Made by a program: the position numbers and the translations under genes. Shown piece after piece: positions 18,551-28,284 of a stretch of 64,000 nt of DNA. The number at the start of each line of letters is the position of its first letter. Positions within the stretch are counted from its first letter, which is position 1. The DNA is from Bacteroidia bacterium (GTDB lineage Bacteria > Bacteroidota > Bacteroidia > UKL13-3), in assembly GCA_025454875.1 (NCBI GenBank), contig JALONP010000016.1, positions 27,918 through 91,917 on the forward strand, given 5' to 3'. A model generated the notes under the pieces. It saw only the letters and a program-made list of their open reading frames with translations. It did not search any database and was not told the origin of the DNA.

Positions 18551-19990
18551 ATGAGTACAAGTAATAAACTTTTTAATTTCGATTACTCGTATACCTCACT
18601 TCCCAATATATTTTTTAGTTTGGTCAAACCTACCAGGCTGAACAATCCGCAATTGGTTTTAGTAAATAGGCAATTGTGCAAGGATCTAAATATTTCTTTT
18701 GAGAGTTCTTCGCAAGTAATTGATGCATTGCTATCCGAAAGCGATTTAGGTCATTCATTTGCTCAGGCTTATGCAGGGCATCAATTTGGTCATTTCACCA
18801 TGCTTGGTGATGGTAGAGCCATTGTAATTGGCGAACACATAACCAATGCAAATAGTCGTTTCGATATTCAATTAAAGGGAAGTGGCATTACACCATACTC
18901 CCGAAGGGGCGATGGAAAGGCAACACTAAAAGCCATGTTGAGGGAGTATTTGATAAGCGAGGCAATGCATTACTTGAATATACCAACTTCACGCAGTCTC
19001 ACTGTTTTTAAAACCGGTGAACCGGTATACCGTGAAGCCATGCATGAAGGCGCAATGTTGGCACGTGTAATGCTCAGCCATATTCGGGTTGGTACATTTG
19101 AGTATGCCAAGAACTTTGGCACCATTGATGATTTACAAGCATTAACAACGTACACAATTAAGAGGTTGTACCCTGAACTTTTGCCAAGCGAAAATCAGGC
19201 CTTGGCATTGTTAAAGAAAGTTATTGATGTACAAACAGCTTTAGTAGTAAACTGGATGCGTGTTGGATTTATTCATGGAGTGATGAATACCGATAATACT
19301 GCCATAAGTGGAGAAACATTCGATTACGGACCTTGTGCGTTTATGAATGCATATCATCCGCAAACTGTTTACAGTTCAATTGACACGCAAGGACGCTACG
19401 CTTTCGGTAACCAACCCAATATCATCTACTGGAATATCACACGTTTGGCTGAAGCACTTTTGCCGCTTATTCACCAAGAAACACAACAAGCGATAAGCTT
19501 GGCCCAACAAACTATTGATCAAGTTGAACAAATATGGTATCAAAAGTACTACCAAATGATGTTGAGTAAATTGGGTATTCTAATCATTACTGAGGAAGGT
19601 CGTCAATTAGTAGATGAGTTACTTTCCTTAATGCAGCTACATCAACTAGATTATACCAATACGTTCGCCATGCTTACTCGTTCTGGTGACACAGTAAATG
19701 AATCAAGCTTACAAGATTGGTCATTGAAATGGAAGCGAATAATTATCGCTCAAGATGGTCAATTTGAGCGAGCACGCTTATTGATGGAGCAAGAAAACCC
19801 AGTTGTTGTTCCTAGAAATCATCTTGTAGAGCATGCCCTTGATAATGCAATTACTGGTGATTTTGAGTTGTTCGATCAAATGCTGAAGGTGCTAAAAATG
19901 GCTTACAATTACGAACAAAAAATTGATGCTTATTTATTGCAACCTGATTTGCAATTTGATCAATCCTATCAAACATTTTGTGGAACGTAA
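18551..19990 (+). CDS. selO: SelO/YdiU family protein adenylyltransferase
   Basis: 479 residues of the pseudokinase-fold SelO family, which transfers AMP from ATP to Ser/Thr/Tyr of redox proteins. Seen: HQFGHFTMLGDGRA, QLKGSGITPYSRRGDGKA (nucleotide loop), GVMNTDN (catalytic Asp/Asn) and SGETFDYGPCAF (metal-binding DYG). The C-terminus ends in YQTFCGT, with a Cys near the end in place of the eukaryotic selenocysteine. Full length for the family. It stands alone. Confidence 0.94.
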   Translation: MSTSNKLFNFDYSYTSLPNIFFSLVKPTRLNNPQLVLVNRQLCKDLNISFESSSQVIDALLSESDLGHSFAQAYAGHQFGHFTMLGDGRAIVIGEHITNANSRFDIQLKGSGITPYSRRGDGKATLKAMLREYLISEAMHYLNIPTSRSLTVFKTGEPVYREAMHEGAMLARVMLSHIRVGTFEYAKNFGTIDDLQALTTYTIKRLYPELLPSENQALALLKKVIDVQTALVVNWMRVGFIHGVMNTDNTAISGETFDYGPCAFMNAYHPQTVYSSIDTQGRYAFGNQPNIIYWNITRLAEALLPLIHQETQQAISLAQQTIDQVEQIWYQKYYQMMLSKLGILIITEEGRQLVDELLSLMQLHQLDYTNTFAMLTRSGDTVNESSLQDWSLKWKRIIIAQDGQFERARLLMEQENPVVVPRNHLVEHALDNAITGDFELFDQMLKVLKMAYNYEQKIDAYLLQPDLQFDQSYQTFCGT

Positions 19991-20031
19991 ATTTTTGCAT
20001 TCGCAGGGGTGAGTTAATTACACGCTTAATA

Positions 20032-20508
20032 TTACTCTGTTTTTAAGCCAATTAGGTGGTTTTTACTCTCTTTTGCCCAACGAACCAATAGTAATTTTTC
20101 AGCAGCAGTTAGTTTCGCTTTTTGGTGAATAAACGTATAAGATTCTAACGGCATTTCATCCTCTTCAATCATTTCGATGCACTCATCCAATTTGTGCAGT
20201 TGCTTTTTCTTTTTATAAGCGCCAAACATGCTAAAGTTCAATTCAGACTTTCCTTCATCTACATGATGGTTAAGCCAAAATCCGATGGGTTGAACCTGTG
20301 TGTACCATGGATAGTTAGTTTGGTTGCTATGACAATCGTAACAAGACTTTTGCAATACTGATTCAATAGTGTCCGAAACATACACGATATTTGAAATATG
20401 TAAACTGCTTTTTATTTCGCCATTATTCATTTGAGGTCTTACCAACTGGAGCAAAACGAATATCGAAGCAACAGTTAATAAAATTGATTTCTTAGTAATG
20501 TATTTCAT
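20032..20508 (-). CDS. Haem-binding domain protein
   Basis: 158 residues: an N-terminal membrane segment, then one heme c motif CYDCH followed by SNQTNYPWY, the hallmark of the Haem_bd domain common in Bacteroidota. A helical C-terminus with KLTAAEKLLLVRWAKE follows. Probably a membrane-anchored periplasmic monoheme cytochrome; partner unknown. Confidence 0.85.
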   Translation of the reverse strand: MKYITKKSILLTVASIFVLLQLVRPQMNNGEIKSSLHISNIVYVSDTIESVLQKSCYDCHSNQTNYPWYTQVQPIGFWLNHHVDEGKSELNFSMFGAYKKKKQLHKLDECIEMIEEDEMPLESYTFIHQKAKLTAAEKLLLVRWAKESKNHLIGLKTE

Positions 20509-20759
20509 GCCACTAATATAGCTAATTCTTACGCACGTATTTACATGTCATTAACATAGTAACTAGTGCGGTTTAGTTAGTATAACTTACGTAAACATTA
20601 TTTCGTTCAAGTTTTGTTATGGCGTTTGCATTAACTCTATTAGTCTTTAGGTTGTAAAATCTGTTATCTACAACATTCATGATTTCAAGTTTTATAGGGT
20701 TGCTAAGTATTTAGCATTTGTTTTTACTTTATTTGTATAGTGACATTGTTAGTAAGAAA

Positions 20760-21413
20760 ATGAATTTACCACAAATTAAGGATGAACTATTTCGGTGGTT
20801 TTTCTCTGTTTTTCGAAATTATCGTTTTAATCATTTTCCTCAAAAGTGTTCAATAAGTTTATCCCCCAAACACCGCTATTATGATGGATCTTGGCTTTTA
20901 AAGCGAAGTACTCCTGATCAGCATCGAATCATTAATTATTTGTGTACTCAAGAGTTAAATGTTAAAGAAATACTGCATGTTGGAATCGGTAATTCTGATT
21001 TGGGCAAATTGTTAGCTACCAAGGCTCAATCTATTGACGGAATTACTGTTGTAGAAGCAGAAGTTGATTATGCTATCAGTCTCAATATACCTAATTACCA
21101 ATCATATTTAATAAACAAATACAGCATCGATACTTTAAGTTTGAATACGAAATATGATTATATTATAGATAACAATCTATCAAGTTATGCTTGCTGCATT
21201 GCTCATTTTGAGCAAATGATGAAACAATATCTTGTTTTGCTAAAACCTAATGGTAAGATTATTACAGATTCTTTAGGACTTCAGTATTTCTGGAATGGGT
21301 TTGGGCTTACACTACCTCAATTAAAGATTTGGGAGCAACCCTTGGCATTCAAAGCCATATTGATTGATAAGTATATAATTGAAATAACCAAGGTAGAAAA
21401 CATTGAAAAATAA
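20760..21413 (+). CDS. Class I SAM-dependent methyltransferase-like protein
   Basis: About 217 residues from ATG 20760; an in-frame TTG at 20718 would add a short hydrophobic lead. A Rossmann-like region has ILHVGIGNSDLGKLLA (motif I variant), VVEAE (acidic end of beta 2), YDYIIDNNL and LLKPNGKIITDSL. The GxGxS form is close to the SAM-binding GxGxG. Substrate unknown, and a non-catalytic relative cannot be excluded. Confidence 0.55.
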   Translation: MNLPQIKDELFRWFFSVFRNYRFNHFPQKCSISLSPKHRYYDGSWLLKRSTPDQHRIINYLCTQELNVKEILHVGIGNSDLGKLLATKAQSIDGITVVEAEVDYAISLNIPNYQSYLINKYSIDTLSLNTKYDYIIDNNLSSYACCIAHFEQMMKQYLVLLKPNGKIITDSLGLQYFWNGFGLTLPQLKIWEQPLAFKAILIDKYIIEITKVENIEK

Positions 21414-21426
21414 GTGCAGTCTTTTT

Positions 21427-22476
21427 TTATTCAGGTTTTACTCCATTTGATACCATGCACATATTGGCAACTTTATAAAGCAAACGTGCGCCAACATTAG
21501 CATCCCATTCATCTTTTCCTGGTGCAACTTCATTAATATCAAATGCGATGATTTTTTTACCTGCTTTTACAACTTGTTGCACCAAATATATCACTTGCTC
21601 AAACTCGAAACCTCCCGGAACGGGCGTTCCAGTATTTGGACAAAGTTTTGGGTCTAAACCATCAATATCAATACTTAGGTAAATAGTATCTGGCAAAGTT
21701 GTAACAATTTGCTGGCAAACTTCTTTCCATGTTTTACCCTCATACTGTTGTGCCTTAATATCACTATCGTAAAATGTATGGATGCGCGAATCATTTTCGC
21801 TAAGAATCCTCTCGTCCTCACAGTAATCACGAATACCAACTTGCACCAATTTACTTACTTGGGGAATTTTGAGTGCATTAAACATAATGGATGCATGCGA
21901 AAATTCAAATCCTTCATACGCATCACGCAAATCAGCATGAGCATCTATTTGCAAAATGGCAAACGACTCATATTTTTCGGCAATAGCTTGCATCAAACCA
22001 AGGGGTGTACTATGATCACCACCTAATAAGGCAACGATTTTGCCTTTATTCATTTGTTTGATGGCTTGCTTTTTAATGCCGGCATTCAATTCTTTGCACG
22101 CTGTATTAATTTCTTTACGGATGCTTTTCATTTGTGCATTCGATTTACCTTGTGCATATAAGTCAATGTACTTTTCTGCTTTTTTGCGCAGCTTATTGCT
22201 CATACTCTTAATTTCTTTGTTCTCTGGGAGTATGGCCATGCCCAACTTCCAAGCATCTTTTACAAATGAATCATATAAATCAACTTGATAGGATGCCTCA
22301 TAAATGGCTGCGGGCCCAGCAGCAGTTCCAGCACTATACGAAACTGTTACCTCCCAAGGTGCAGGAATAATTACCAACGAAGCATCGGCAGGTGAAAAGG
22401 GTAAACCAAATATATTGTTATCAGCTGAACCAATATCGTTTGGGTTAAAATTGGCGATTGCAGTTTGTTTGCTCAT
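21427..22476 (-). CDS. Agmatinase/arginase family ureohydrolase
   Basis: 349 residues with all manganese motifs: GGDHS (152-156), DAHAD (178-182) and the SIDIDGLDP segment (268-276). The enzyme hydrolyses a guanidino compound, releasing urea. A charged helical insert (about 88-145) between the first strand and GGDHS distinguishes it from standard SpeB. The substrate (agmatine, arginine or other guanidines) is not settled. It starts 56 nt after the end of arsC, so readthrough from the ars operon is possible. Confidence 0.88.
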   Translation of the reverse strand: MSKQTAIANFNPNDIGSADNNIFGLPFSPADASLVIIPAPWEVTVSYSAGTAAGPAAIYEASYQVDLYDSFVKDAWKLGMAILPENKEIKSMSNKLRKKAEKYIDLYAQGKSNAQMKSIRKEINTACKELNAGIKKQAIKQMNKGKIVALLGGDHSTPLGLMQAIAEKYESFAILQIDAHADLRDAYEGFEFSHASIMFNALKIPQVSKLVQVGIRDYCEDERILSENDSRIHTFYDSDIKAQQYEGKTWKEVCQQIVTTLPDTIYLSIDIDGLDPKLCPNTGTPVPGGFEFEQVIYLVQQVVKAGKKIIAFDINEVAPGKDEWDANVGARLLYKVANMCMVSNGVKPE

Positions 22477-22532
22477 ATCTATAAATAGTGGTGCAAGTAT
22501 ACGATATTGAAGAGCAAATTAGTATTAAGAAA

Positions 22533-23150
22533 TCAGTTTATAAGCGAAAATGCGTACAATGTTTCAAGTGCAATTTGCCTACAACGTTCATCATATTTAT
22601 TGTTTTGCAATTCCGTTCCATCAAAAGCCTTTGGGTCATCATATGTTGTCCCGATTCGCAATTCAACACCCGGAATAAATGGACAATTTTCTTCTGCATC
22701 TGAGCAGGTCATGATTGCGGCAAAGTTTGTTTTAGGATTAACTTCATCGCTGTATACTTTGGAAAAGCAAGTTACACTAAGTCCATCACCGAAATGAATA
22801 TTGTAAACGGGATTAGTGGGTCTGCCATCATGTGTAATGGCAAAACCAATTCTTTGAAGAGCGGCAATAGCGTTGGGGTTAAAGGCAGTGGCTTCCGTTC
22901 CACCCGAATACGTTGATACATTTTTAACCTTGTAATAAGCAGCAGCTACAGCGCCCCACACTTGTCCAAAATGACTTCTACGTGAATTGTGCGTGCAGAT
23001 ATAAACTAAATGAATGGGTAAATCTTGATCTTGTTTTAACTGCATATACATGCTAATTTTTTGTAAAATAGCTCTCCGTTCATTCGGTATTTCATCAAAC
23101 TGTTTCGTTAGTGTATCACAATAGGTTTTAATCTGATAATGCAAATTCAT
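22533..23150 (-). CDS. arsC: Cytoplasmic arsenate reductase, thioredoxin-type (ArsC)
   Basis: 205 residues without a signal peptide. Low-molecular-weight phosphatase fold: P-loop CTHNSRRS (C52, R58), then the redox pair C149 and C156 in CSDAEENC. The CX5R and C-x6-C pattern is that of B. subtilis-type thioredoxin-coupled ArsC. It reduces arsenate to arsenite for the adjacent Acr3 pump, with which it overlaps by 4 nt. The N-terminal helical extension of about 45 residues is shared with the exported paralogue upstream. Confidence 0.9.
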   Translation of the reverse strand: MNLHYQIKTYCDTLTKQFDEIPNERRAILQKISMYMQLKQDQDLPIHLVYICTHNSRRSHFGQVWGAVAAAYYKVKNVSTYSGGTEATAFNPNAIAALQRIGFAITHDGRPTNPVYNIHFGDGLSVTCFSKVYSDEVNPKTNFAAIMTCSDAEENCPFIPGVELRIGTTYDDPKAFDGTELQNNKYDERCRQIALETLYAFSLIN

Positions 23151-24184
23151 TTTTTTAAGAATTTAGGTTGTTGTTTTAACGCAAATTGCACCAATAGAAT
23201 CAGTGCAGGAACTTCAACTAAGGGGCCAATTACTCCTGCAAATGCTTCGCCACTGTTGATGCCAAACACAGCAATGGCAACGGCAATAGCCAATTCAAAA
23301 TTATTACCCGAAGCTGTAAAGGCTATTGAAGTTGAGCGTGAATAGTCGGTTCCTATCCATTTGGCAGCAAAAAAGCTTATGCTGAACATGATGGTAAAAT
23401 ACAATACCAGTGGTAATGCAATACGAAATACATCGAATGGAATGGCCACAATCATTTCTCCTTTAAGACTAAACATGATGATTATAGTAAACAATAATGC
23501 AACAAGTGTAAGTGGTGAAATACGTGGTATAAATGTATGTTTAAACCAGGTTTCGCCTCTTAGGTTGATTATTGCATATCGGCTTATGATTCCTAAAGCA
23601 AAAGGCACTCCCAAATATAGGCCAACACTTTTTGCAATCTCGCTCATAGAGATGTCAACAACAACAGATTGCAAGCCAAAGAGTGGTGGCAACACCGTCA
23701 TAAAGAAATAGGCATATACACTAAAGAATACAATTTGAAAAATACTGTTTAAAGCAACAAGTCCTGCAGCATATTCTCTGTTACCACCTGCCAAATCATT
23801 CCAAACTATTACCATGGCAATGCAGCGCGCCAATCCTATCAGAATAAGTCCATTCATGTAGGTTGGATAATCTTTTAAGAAAGTAATGGCCAATGCAAAC
23901 ATTAACAATGGACCAAGTACCCAATTCAGAATTAATGAAAGAAAAAATGTTTTCGGTTCATTGATAACTTTTGGAAGCAATGCATAATCTACTTTTGCAA
24001 GCGGTGGATACATCATTACAATTAAGCCAATTGCAATAGGAATATTGGTTGTGCCTATGTTGAACGCATTGATGTATGAATCAATAGTTGGAATAGAATA
24101 ACCGAATGTAATTCCAATTCCCATTGCGATAAAGATCCATAATGTGAGGTATCGATCTAGAAAGTTTAACCGTTTATTCACCAT
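23147..24184 (-). CDS. Arsenite efflux pump Acr3
   Basis: 345 residues, about ten membrane helices, BASS superfamily. The diagnostic [16 protein letters not shown] segment contains the Cys required for As(III)/Sb(III) transport. It exports arsenite across the inner membrane. Flanked by two ArsC-type genes, overlapping one by 4 nt and 1 nt from the other. No ArsA ATPase is present, as usual for Acr3. Confidence 0.95.
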   Translation of the reverse strand: MVNKRLNFLDRYLTLWIFIAMGIGITFGYSIPTIDSYINAFNIGTTNIPIAIGLIVMMYPPLAKVDYALLPKVINEPKTFFLSLILNWVLGPLLMFALAITFLKDYPTYMNGLILIGLARCIAMVIVWNDLAGGNREYAAGLVALNSIFQIVFFSVYAYFFMTVLPPLFGLQSVVVDISMSEIAKSVGLYLGVPFALGIISRYAIINLRGETWFKHTFIPRISPLTLVALLFTIIIMFSLKGEMIVAIPFDVFRIALPLVLYFTIMFSISFFAAKWIGTDYSRSTSIAFTASGNNFELAIAVAIAVFGINSGEAFAGVIGPLVEVPALILLVQFALKQQPKFLKK

Positions 24185-24185
24185 C

Positions 24186-24926
24186 TTAATTTAATGATCG
24201 TTCGTTTTGAAGTATTAATTTCTTTTTTAAATAATACATGATGTAAAACTGGTCTCTTGCAATCTGCCTGCAACGTTCATCATATTTTTGCATTTCAGCT
24301 GGAGTATTGTCAAAGTATTTTGGGTCTTCATATGGCATGGCAATCCTTAGTTCGGCACCATCAACGTTTGGACAAGTTTTGTCTGCTTCGGAACAAACCA
24401 TTACGGCCAAGAAGTTTTGTTTAGGATTGTTTATATCATTGTATTTCTTTGAATATACAATCATTGAAGGAGCTGATTTAGCATAACCTATTTGGTAAGG
24501 GATATTTTGTACTTGATTCGCAGATTCTGAAACTGGGGCAGTTTGTTTCGCAATATTAAATCCTGCTCTTTCCAATGCTAATGCTGCTCTATAATTAAAC
24601 GCTGTGGCCTCTGTTCCTCCAGAGTATGTTTTAATATTATTTATCCCATAATAGGCTGCTGCTGTTTGCAACCAAATTTGACCAAGGTGGCTTCTTCTTG
24701 AATTATGAGTACAAATAAAGAGTATCAAAGCCTCTTGTTTAAGAGTGAATTTTTCAAAAATATAATCTCCAATTTCTTCAAGTTCTTTTTTTTGATCAAC
24801 CGAAATAGCGGTAAATTCTTGCTCAAGTGTTGAACAATATCTTTGCAATTTTTTGTTCAATTTCGTTTGGGCATTTAATGAGAATGTGAGAGAAAATAAG
24901 GTTAGAATGGTAATAATCTTTTTCAT
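24186..24926 (-). CDS. Exported arsenate-reductase paralogue
   Basis: 246 residues. It resembles the cytoplasmic ArsC in the same operon but begins with a clear Sec signal peptide (hydrophobic core, LNA|Q cleavage near residue 19). All three redox cysteines are kept: C72 in CTHNSRRS, C178 and C185 in CSEADKTC. It also carries a ~15-residue insert after AGF and a longer C-terminus. It should act in the periplasm, where the usual thioredoxin is absent. Function could be arsenate reduction, phosphatase activity or binding. Confidence 0.85.
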   Translation of the reverse strand: MKKIITILTLFSLTFSLNAQTKLNKKLQRYCSTLEQEFTAISVDQKKELEEIGDYIFEKFTLKQEALILFICTHNSRRSHLGQIWLQTAAAYYGINNIKTYSGGTEATAFNYRAALALERAGFNIAKQTAPVSESANQVQNIPYQIGYAKSAPSMIVYSKKYNDINNPKQNFLAVMVCSEADKTCPNVDGAELRIAMPYEDPKYFDNTPAEMQKYDERCRQIARDQFYIMYYLKKKLILQNERSLN

Positions 24927-24946
24927 AATGTATTAGGTTTTTTGAT

Positions 24947-25414
24947 TTATGTACAGCAACTGTTGCTTGAGTTGCATGATTTTGCAACAATTAGATTATC
25001 AATATTACTTGGTGAAGATGAAATACCGCAAATATCTGATGCAAGGCAGGAAGTTTGAGTTGGCATGAGTAAAAAATGATTTCCATCAAAGCGCAATCGG
25101 TACTTCCCAATTGTTTCTGTTTGATATTCTACTTCAATTTCTAGTGATTCATCCAATTCAAACATTTTTGCAGATTTTGAAATGATGGAATGCAGTTTAT
25201 TTGGCTTTAAACGATGGTCTATATCATTCGAAATCCATAGTTGAAAGCTTATAATATTTTCTTTTCTTACTGTCCCTCCACAATCAATGAAGTGTTTAGT
25301 AATTAGCCCTACTTCTGTTACATGAAAATGCTCTGGTATCAGTGTCCCATTGTTGATTTTAAAGTCGACCGAATTTAGCTTAGGGAGTATTTCTTTTATT
25401 TCTGAAAGTGTCAT
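24947..25414 (-). CDS. DUF6428-like protein of the ars operon
   Basis: 155 residues from ATG 25414. The 14 extra codons of the longer frame overlap arsR, so the internal Met is preferred, though coupling through the longer frame is possible. A mixed alpha/beta protein with HFHVTEVGLITKHFIDCGG and the Cys-rich end NSSNSCCT, which could bind arsenite. Proteins of this kind are regularly seen in Bacteroidota ars operons; no function is known. Confidence 0.75.
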   Translation of the reverse strand: MTLSEIKEILPKLNSVDFKINNGTLIPEHFHVTEVGLITKHFIDCGGTVRKENIISFQLWISNDIDHRLKPNKLHSIISKSAKMFELDESLEIEVEYQTETIGKYRLRFDGNHFLLMPTQTSCLASDICGISSSPSNIDNLIVAKSCNSSNSCCT

Positions 25415-25446
25415 GTTTTTGTTTAGAATAGATTGTTTTAAACTTT

Positions 25447-25785
25447 TTAGCAACAAGTTTCCTCAGGTTTACAAGCCATTAAATCATTTGCCAATTGATT
25501 AAATTCGTTCATGTATTGTTCTAGCTTATCCCAATTAATGCAATAGCATGATTTAGGCCCATTTAATGTACCTTGAATCAAGCCCATATTTTTGAGTTCC
25601 TTCAAGTGCTGTGATACCGTAGATTGTGCAAGTGGAAGCACTTCTACAATTTCTCCGCAAATACATTCTTGGCGTTCGGCTAGCGTTTTTAAGATAGCGA
25701 TGCGTGCCGGATGTCCTAATGTTCGTGCAAAATCACTCAATTGGATTTCGTCTTGTAGAAATTCTCCCTTTTTGTTGATGGCCAT
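25447..25785 (-). CDS. arsR: ArsR-family arsenic repressor
   Basis: 112 residues from ATG 25785; a longer frame starts upstream inside the promoter and is rejected. Winged helix with ARTLGHPARIAILKTL, ECICGEIV (metal-sensing alpha-3-type CxC) and AQSTVSQHLKELK recognition helix. Ends in TCC, more thiols for As(III). It heads the operon arsR-DUF6428-arsC2-acr3-arsC1 and should repress it until arsenite binds. Confidence 0.92.
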   Translation of the reverse strand: MAINKKGEFLQDEIQLSDFARTLGHPARIAILKTLAERQECICGEIVEVLPLAQSTVSQHLKELKNMGLIQGTLNGPKSCYCINWDKLEQYMNEFNQLANDLMACKPEETCC

Positions 25786-25798
25786 GTGTAAAATATAT

Positions 25799-25814
25799 AT
25801 CGCAAATATACGAT
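25799..25814 (-). promoter_or_regulatory. ars promoter element with ArsR operator candidate
   Basis: On the minus strand TATATTTG (25810-25803) is a TAnnTTTG -7 element, 17 nt before the arsR ATG. It is bracketed by the inverted repeat ATCG-N8-CGAT (25799-25814), so a repressor bound there would cover the promoter core. Confidence 0.65.
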
Positions 25815-25945
25815 TAAAGACTTTTGCCAAAATTAAGTTTAGGTTATGAAAAGAGAGAAAGGGAACTATTTGTTGCGTTTAAATTTAATGTGGCGAGCGA
25901 ATACTTTCCTTATGAAATAGTTCGATTTTTTTTTAAAATCCATTT

Positions 25946-26872
25946 TTAAGAATTTTGCCCCGCCAATAAATACATCACGGCCATGCGCGTTGCCACGCCA
26001 TTCTCTACTTGGTCAAGGATGATGGCATGTTTAGAATCTGCTACATCGCTGGTAATTTCCACACCGCGGTTAATAGGACCTGGGTGCATAATTACGATGT
26101 CTTTGCCTAAACTATCCAACCGTTGTTTATCCAATCCATACAGCATCGAATATTCACGCAATGAGGGGAAGTATTTAATGTCTTGTCTTTCCAATTGAAT
26201 ACGCAGCATGTTTGCTACATCGCACCATGCAAGTGCTTTCATTAAATCATGTTCTACTTTTACGCCAAGGCTTTCAATGTATTTTGGAATCAATGTGGTT
26301 GGCCCACACACCATTACTTCTGCCCCCAATTTTTGCAAGCAAAAAATATTGGATAGTGCCACACGTGAATGCAAGATATCACCCACAATCACCACTTTTT
26401 TTCCTTTTACGCTACCTAGTTTTTCTCTAATTGAGTAAGCATCAAGCAAGGCTTGGGTTGGATGTTCATGAGTGCCATCTCCGGCATTGATGATTTGTGC
26501 ATCAATATGTTTGGCTAAAAACAAACAAGCCCCGGGAGCTGGGTGGCGCATTACCACCATATCCACCTTCATGCTTAGTATGTTTTTAACCGTATCAATC
26601 AAAGTTTCACCTTTTGAAACAGATGATGATGATGCACTAAAATTGACAATATCAGCACTTAATCGTTTTTGCGCAAGTTCAAATGAAATACGTGTTCTGG
26701 TTGAGTTTTCAAAAAAGATGTTCGCAACAGTGATGTCACGCAGCGAAGGTACTTTCTTAATCGGGCGATTAATGATGGCTTTGAAGTTATCGGCCGTTTC
26801 AAATACCAACTCAATATCTTCTTTTGTGATGTCTTTAATTCCAAGTAAGTGTCGCTGACTAAATTTTTTCAT
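25946..26872 (-). CDS. pyrB: Aspartate carbamoyltransferase catalytic subunit
   Basis: 308 residues, full length. Carbamoyl-phosphate loop STRTR (57-61), HPTQALLDAYSI and the C-terminal HPGPINRGVEI are all present. It makes carbamoyl-aspartate, the committed step of pyrimidine synthesis. No pyrI follows, so it is probably the unregulated trimer or one regulated at RNA level. It lies 149 nt downstream of pyrR. Confidence 0.97.
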   Translation of the reverse strand: MKKFSQRHLLGIKDITKEDIELVFETADNFKAIINRPIKKVPSLRDITVANIFFENSTRTRISFELAQKRLSADIVNFSASSSSVSKGETLIDTVKNILSMKVDMVVMRHPAPGACLFLAKHIDAQIINAGDGTHEHPTQALLDAYSIREKLGSVKGKKVVIVGDILHSRVALSNIFCLQKLGAEVMVCGPTTLIPKYIESLGVKVEHDLMKALAWCDVANMLRIQLERQDIKYFPSLREYSMLYGLDKQRLDSLGKDIVIMHPGPINRGVEITSDVADSKHAIILDQVENGVATRMAVMYLLAGQNS

Positions 26873-26922
26873 TCTTTATGTTTCACTTTTTTGCCACTGA
26901 TTAACCTTAAGTTTTAAGCCGC

Positions 26923-26940
26923 TCCCCATAGCTATCGGGA
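26923..26940. repeat. Near-palindrome TCCCCATAGCTATCGGGA
   Basis: An 18-nt palindrome with a single mismatch in the pyrR-pyrB gap. It resembles short palindromes scattered in Bacteroidota intergenic DNA; no other copy was noticed here. Confidence 0.45.
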
Positions 26941-27021
26941 TACGCAGATGTATTTTAATTAGCATGATGCGCTTTACTTCAGCATCACGTCATCAAATTA
27001 TCATATCTACACATCTCCTAG

Positions 27022-27561
27022 CTAGTTTGTTATCATCTGTACCACATCCTGCTTTGCCGTTTCTTTCCACTCCACTTTTACTTTTTCATTTGCACGTGAG
27101 TCTACAGCCATACCTACATAATCAGGCTGAATGGGTAGGTGCCTGCTGTATCTTCTATCTATCAATACCAATAATTCAACTTTCGAAGGTCGGCCAAAAT
27201 CTGTTAATGCATCCAAGGCAGCACGAATGGTTCGGCCTGTGTAGAGCACATCATCAATCAGCACAATTTGTTTGTCTTCTACACTAAAATCCATTTTGAG
27301 TTCGTTTGGAATAATTTGTTCATTACCCCTGCGAAAATCATCGCGGTAAAAGGCAATATCTAACTCACCATAAAGGATAGATGTTTTTCCAAGAATTTCT
27401 TGAATACGTTTGTGTATTCTGCGTGAAAGGTAAATGCCACGAGGTTGTAAGCCAATCAATGCTGTATTTGAAAAGTGTTCATGCTTCTCAATCAACTCAA
27501 AACACAGCCTATCGAGTGTAATGTCAAATTGTTTTTTTTCGAGAATTACTTTTCCGTTCAT
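27022..27561 (-). CDS. pyrR: PyrR bifunctional regulator / uracil phosphoribosyltransferase
   Basis: 179 residues from ATG 27561, which overlaps the upstream stop as ATGA. PRPP-binding motif VLIDDVLYTGRTIRAAL, plus RRGNEQ flexible loop and RRYSRHLPIQPDYVG. In Firmicutes PyrR binds pyr mRNA to cause attenuation; in other bacteria it may be only a UPRTase. pyrB lies downstream, but I see no clear anti-terminator structure. Confidence 0.95.
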   Translation of the reverse strand: MNGKVILEKKQFDITLDRLCFELIEKHEHFSNTALIGLQPRGIYLSRRIHKRIQEILGKTSILYGELDIAFYRDDFRRGNEQIIPNELKMDFSVEDKQIVLIDDVLYTGRTIRAALDALTDFGRPSKVELLVLIDRRYSRHLPIQPDYVGMAVDSRANEKVKVEWKETAKQDVVQMITN

Positions 27562-28284
27562 TCGTTGGTCTCTTTCAAGTTTATCCATTTCATTTTTCCA
27601 TCTCTTAAAATAGGAACCAATGGGTTTTCAGATGCTTTAATTTTAGCAAGGGCTTTTTGTACGCTAAGTTTTACACCTGCATCTATTTTAGCAATTAACA
27701 ATTCAACTTTTTTATTACTTAACATAACTTTTGATTGTTGGAAAGAGCTTTCGTTCACAATCTCAATTTCATGAGAACTTAACCCTTTTGCAATGAGTTC
27801 TGGATATGTATTTGAATTATCAAATATCGTCCAAACGTTGCACAAATGTATAAAATGATTGAATAGGTTGTTTATTCCTCTTACATAACGCCTTTCAATT
27901 ACATCAATTGGGATACTATATCCTCCATGCTGAACCCTTGTTGCCACCTGTAATTGCGGGAGCTCAGGATTTTTTAACCCCAAAAGCAAAATTGTAACCG
28001 CATACCATTTTGCTTTGGTAGTTTTAATCAGATTAAGGTATGTTGGTATTGAAAGGGTTGTTTCAAATGCAAAACTTTTATGCTTATTGTTTAGTTGATT
28101 AATTCTATCCAACATTATTCTTCCTGCCTGAAAAGCAATCGACTCAACATTAAATGGTGAAATGCTGGCAGCGATTGCATGGGCATTAATAAATTCTTTA
28201 GTGTGTAACACATCAGGCAAATTGGTCATACTCGCAGTGGTTTTTTGCAGTATTTAGGCCTCCTATGATGCATAAATCGGGCAT
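27558..28284 (-). pseudogene. Zeta-toxin-like ATPase, frameshifted in the P-loop
   Basis: From residue ~20 on, the protein matches the COG4185/zeta-toxin family of P-loop kinases: NAHAIAASISPFNVE, AGRIML, FAFETTLS, RVQHGGYSIP and RRYVRGINNL. An intact ORF begins only at 28229, after the P-loop. Directly upstream, ATG 28284 follows the EVE stop (TAGATG) and encodes MPDLCIIGGLNTA. The remaining KTTAS lies in another frame. The two frames meet at a run of six A residues (28241-28246). Expected GxNGAGKTT is therefore degenerate and out of frame by two missing or one extra base. Either a decayed gene, a sequencing error, or a recoding site. Its 3' end overlaps pyrR by 4 nt. Confidence 0.75.

Noticed and set aside
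28240..28246. Canonical A AAA AAC slippery heptamer as a programmed -1 frameshift in the zeta-like gene
   Set aside because: A -1 slip leads to a frame that hits a stop within a few codons. The downstream ORF needs +1 or -2, so classical -1 recoding does not explain it.
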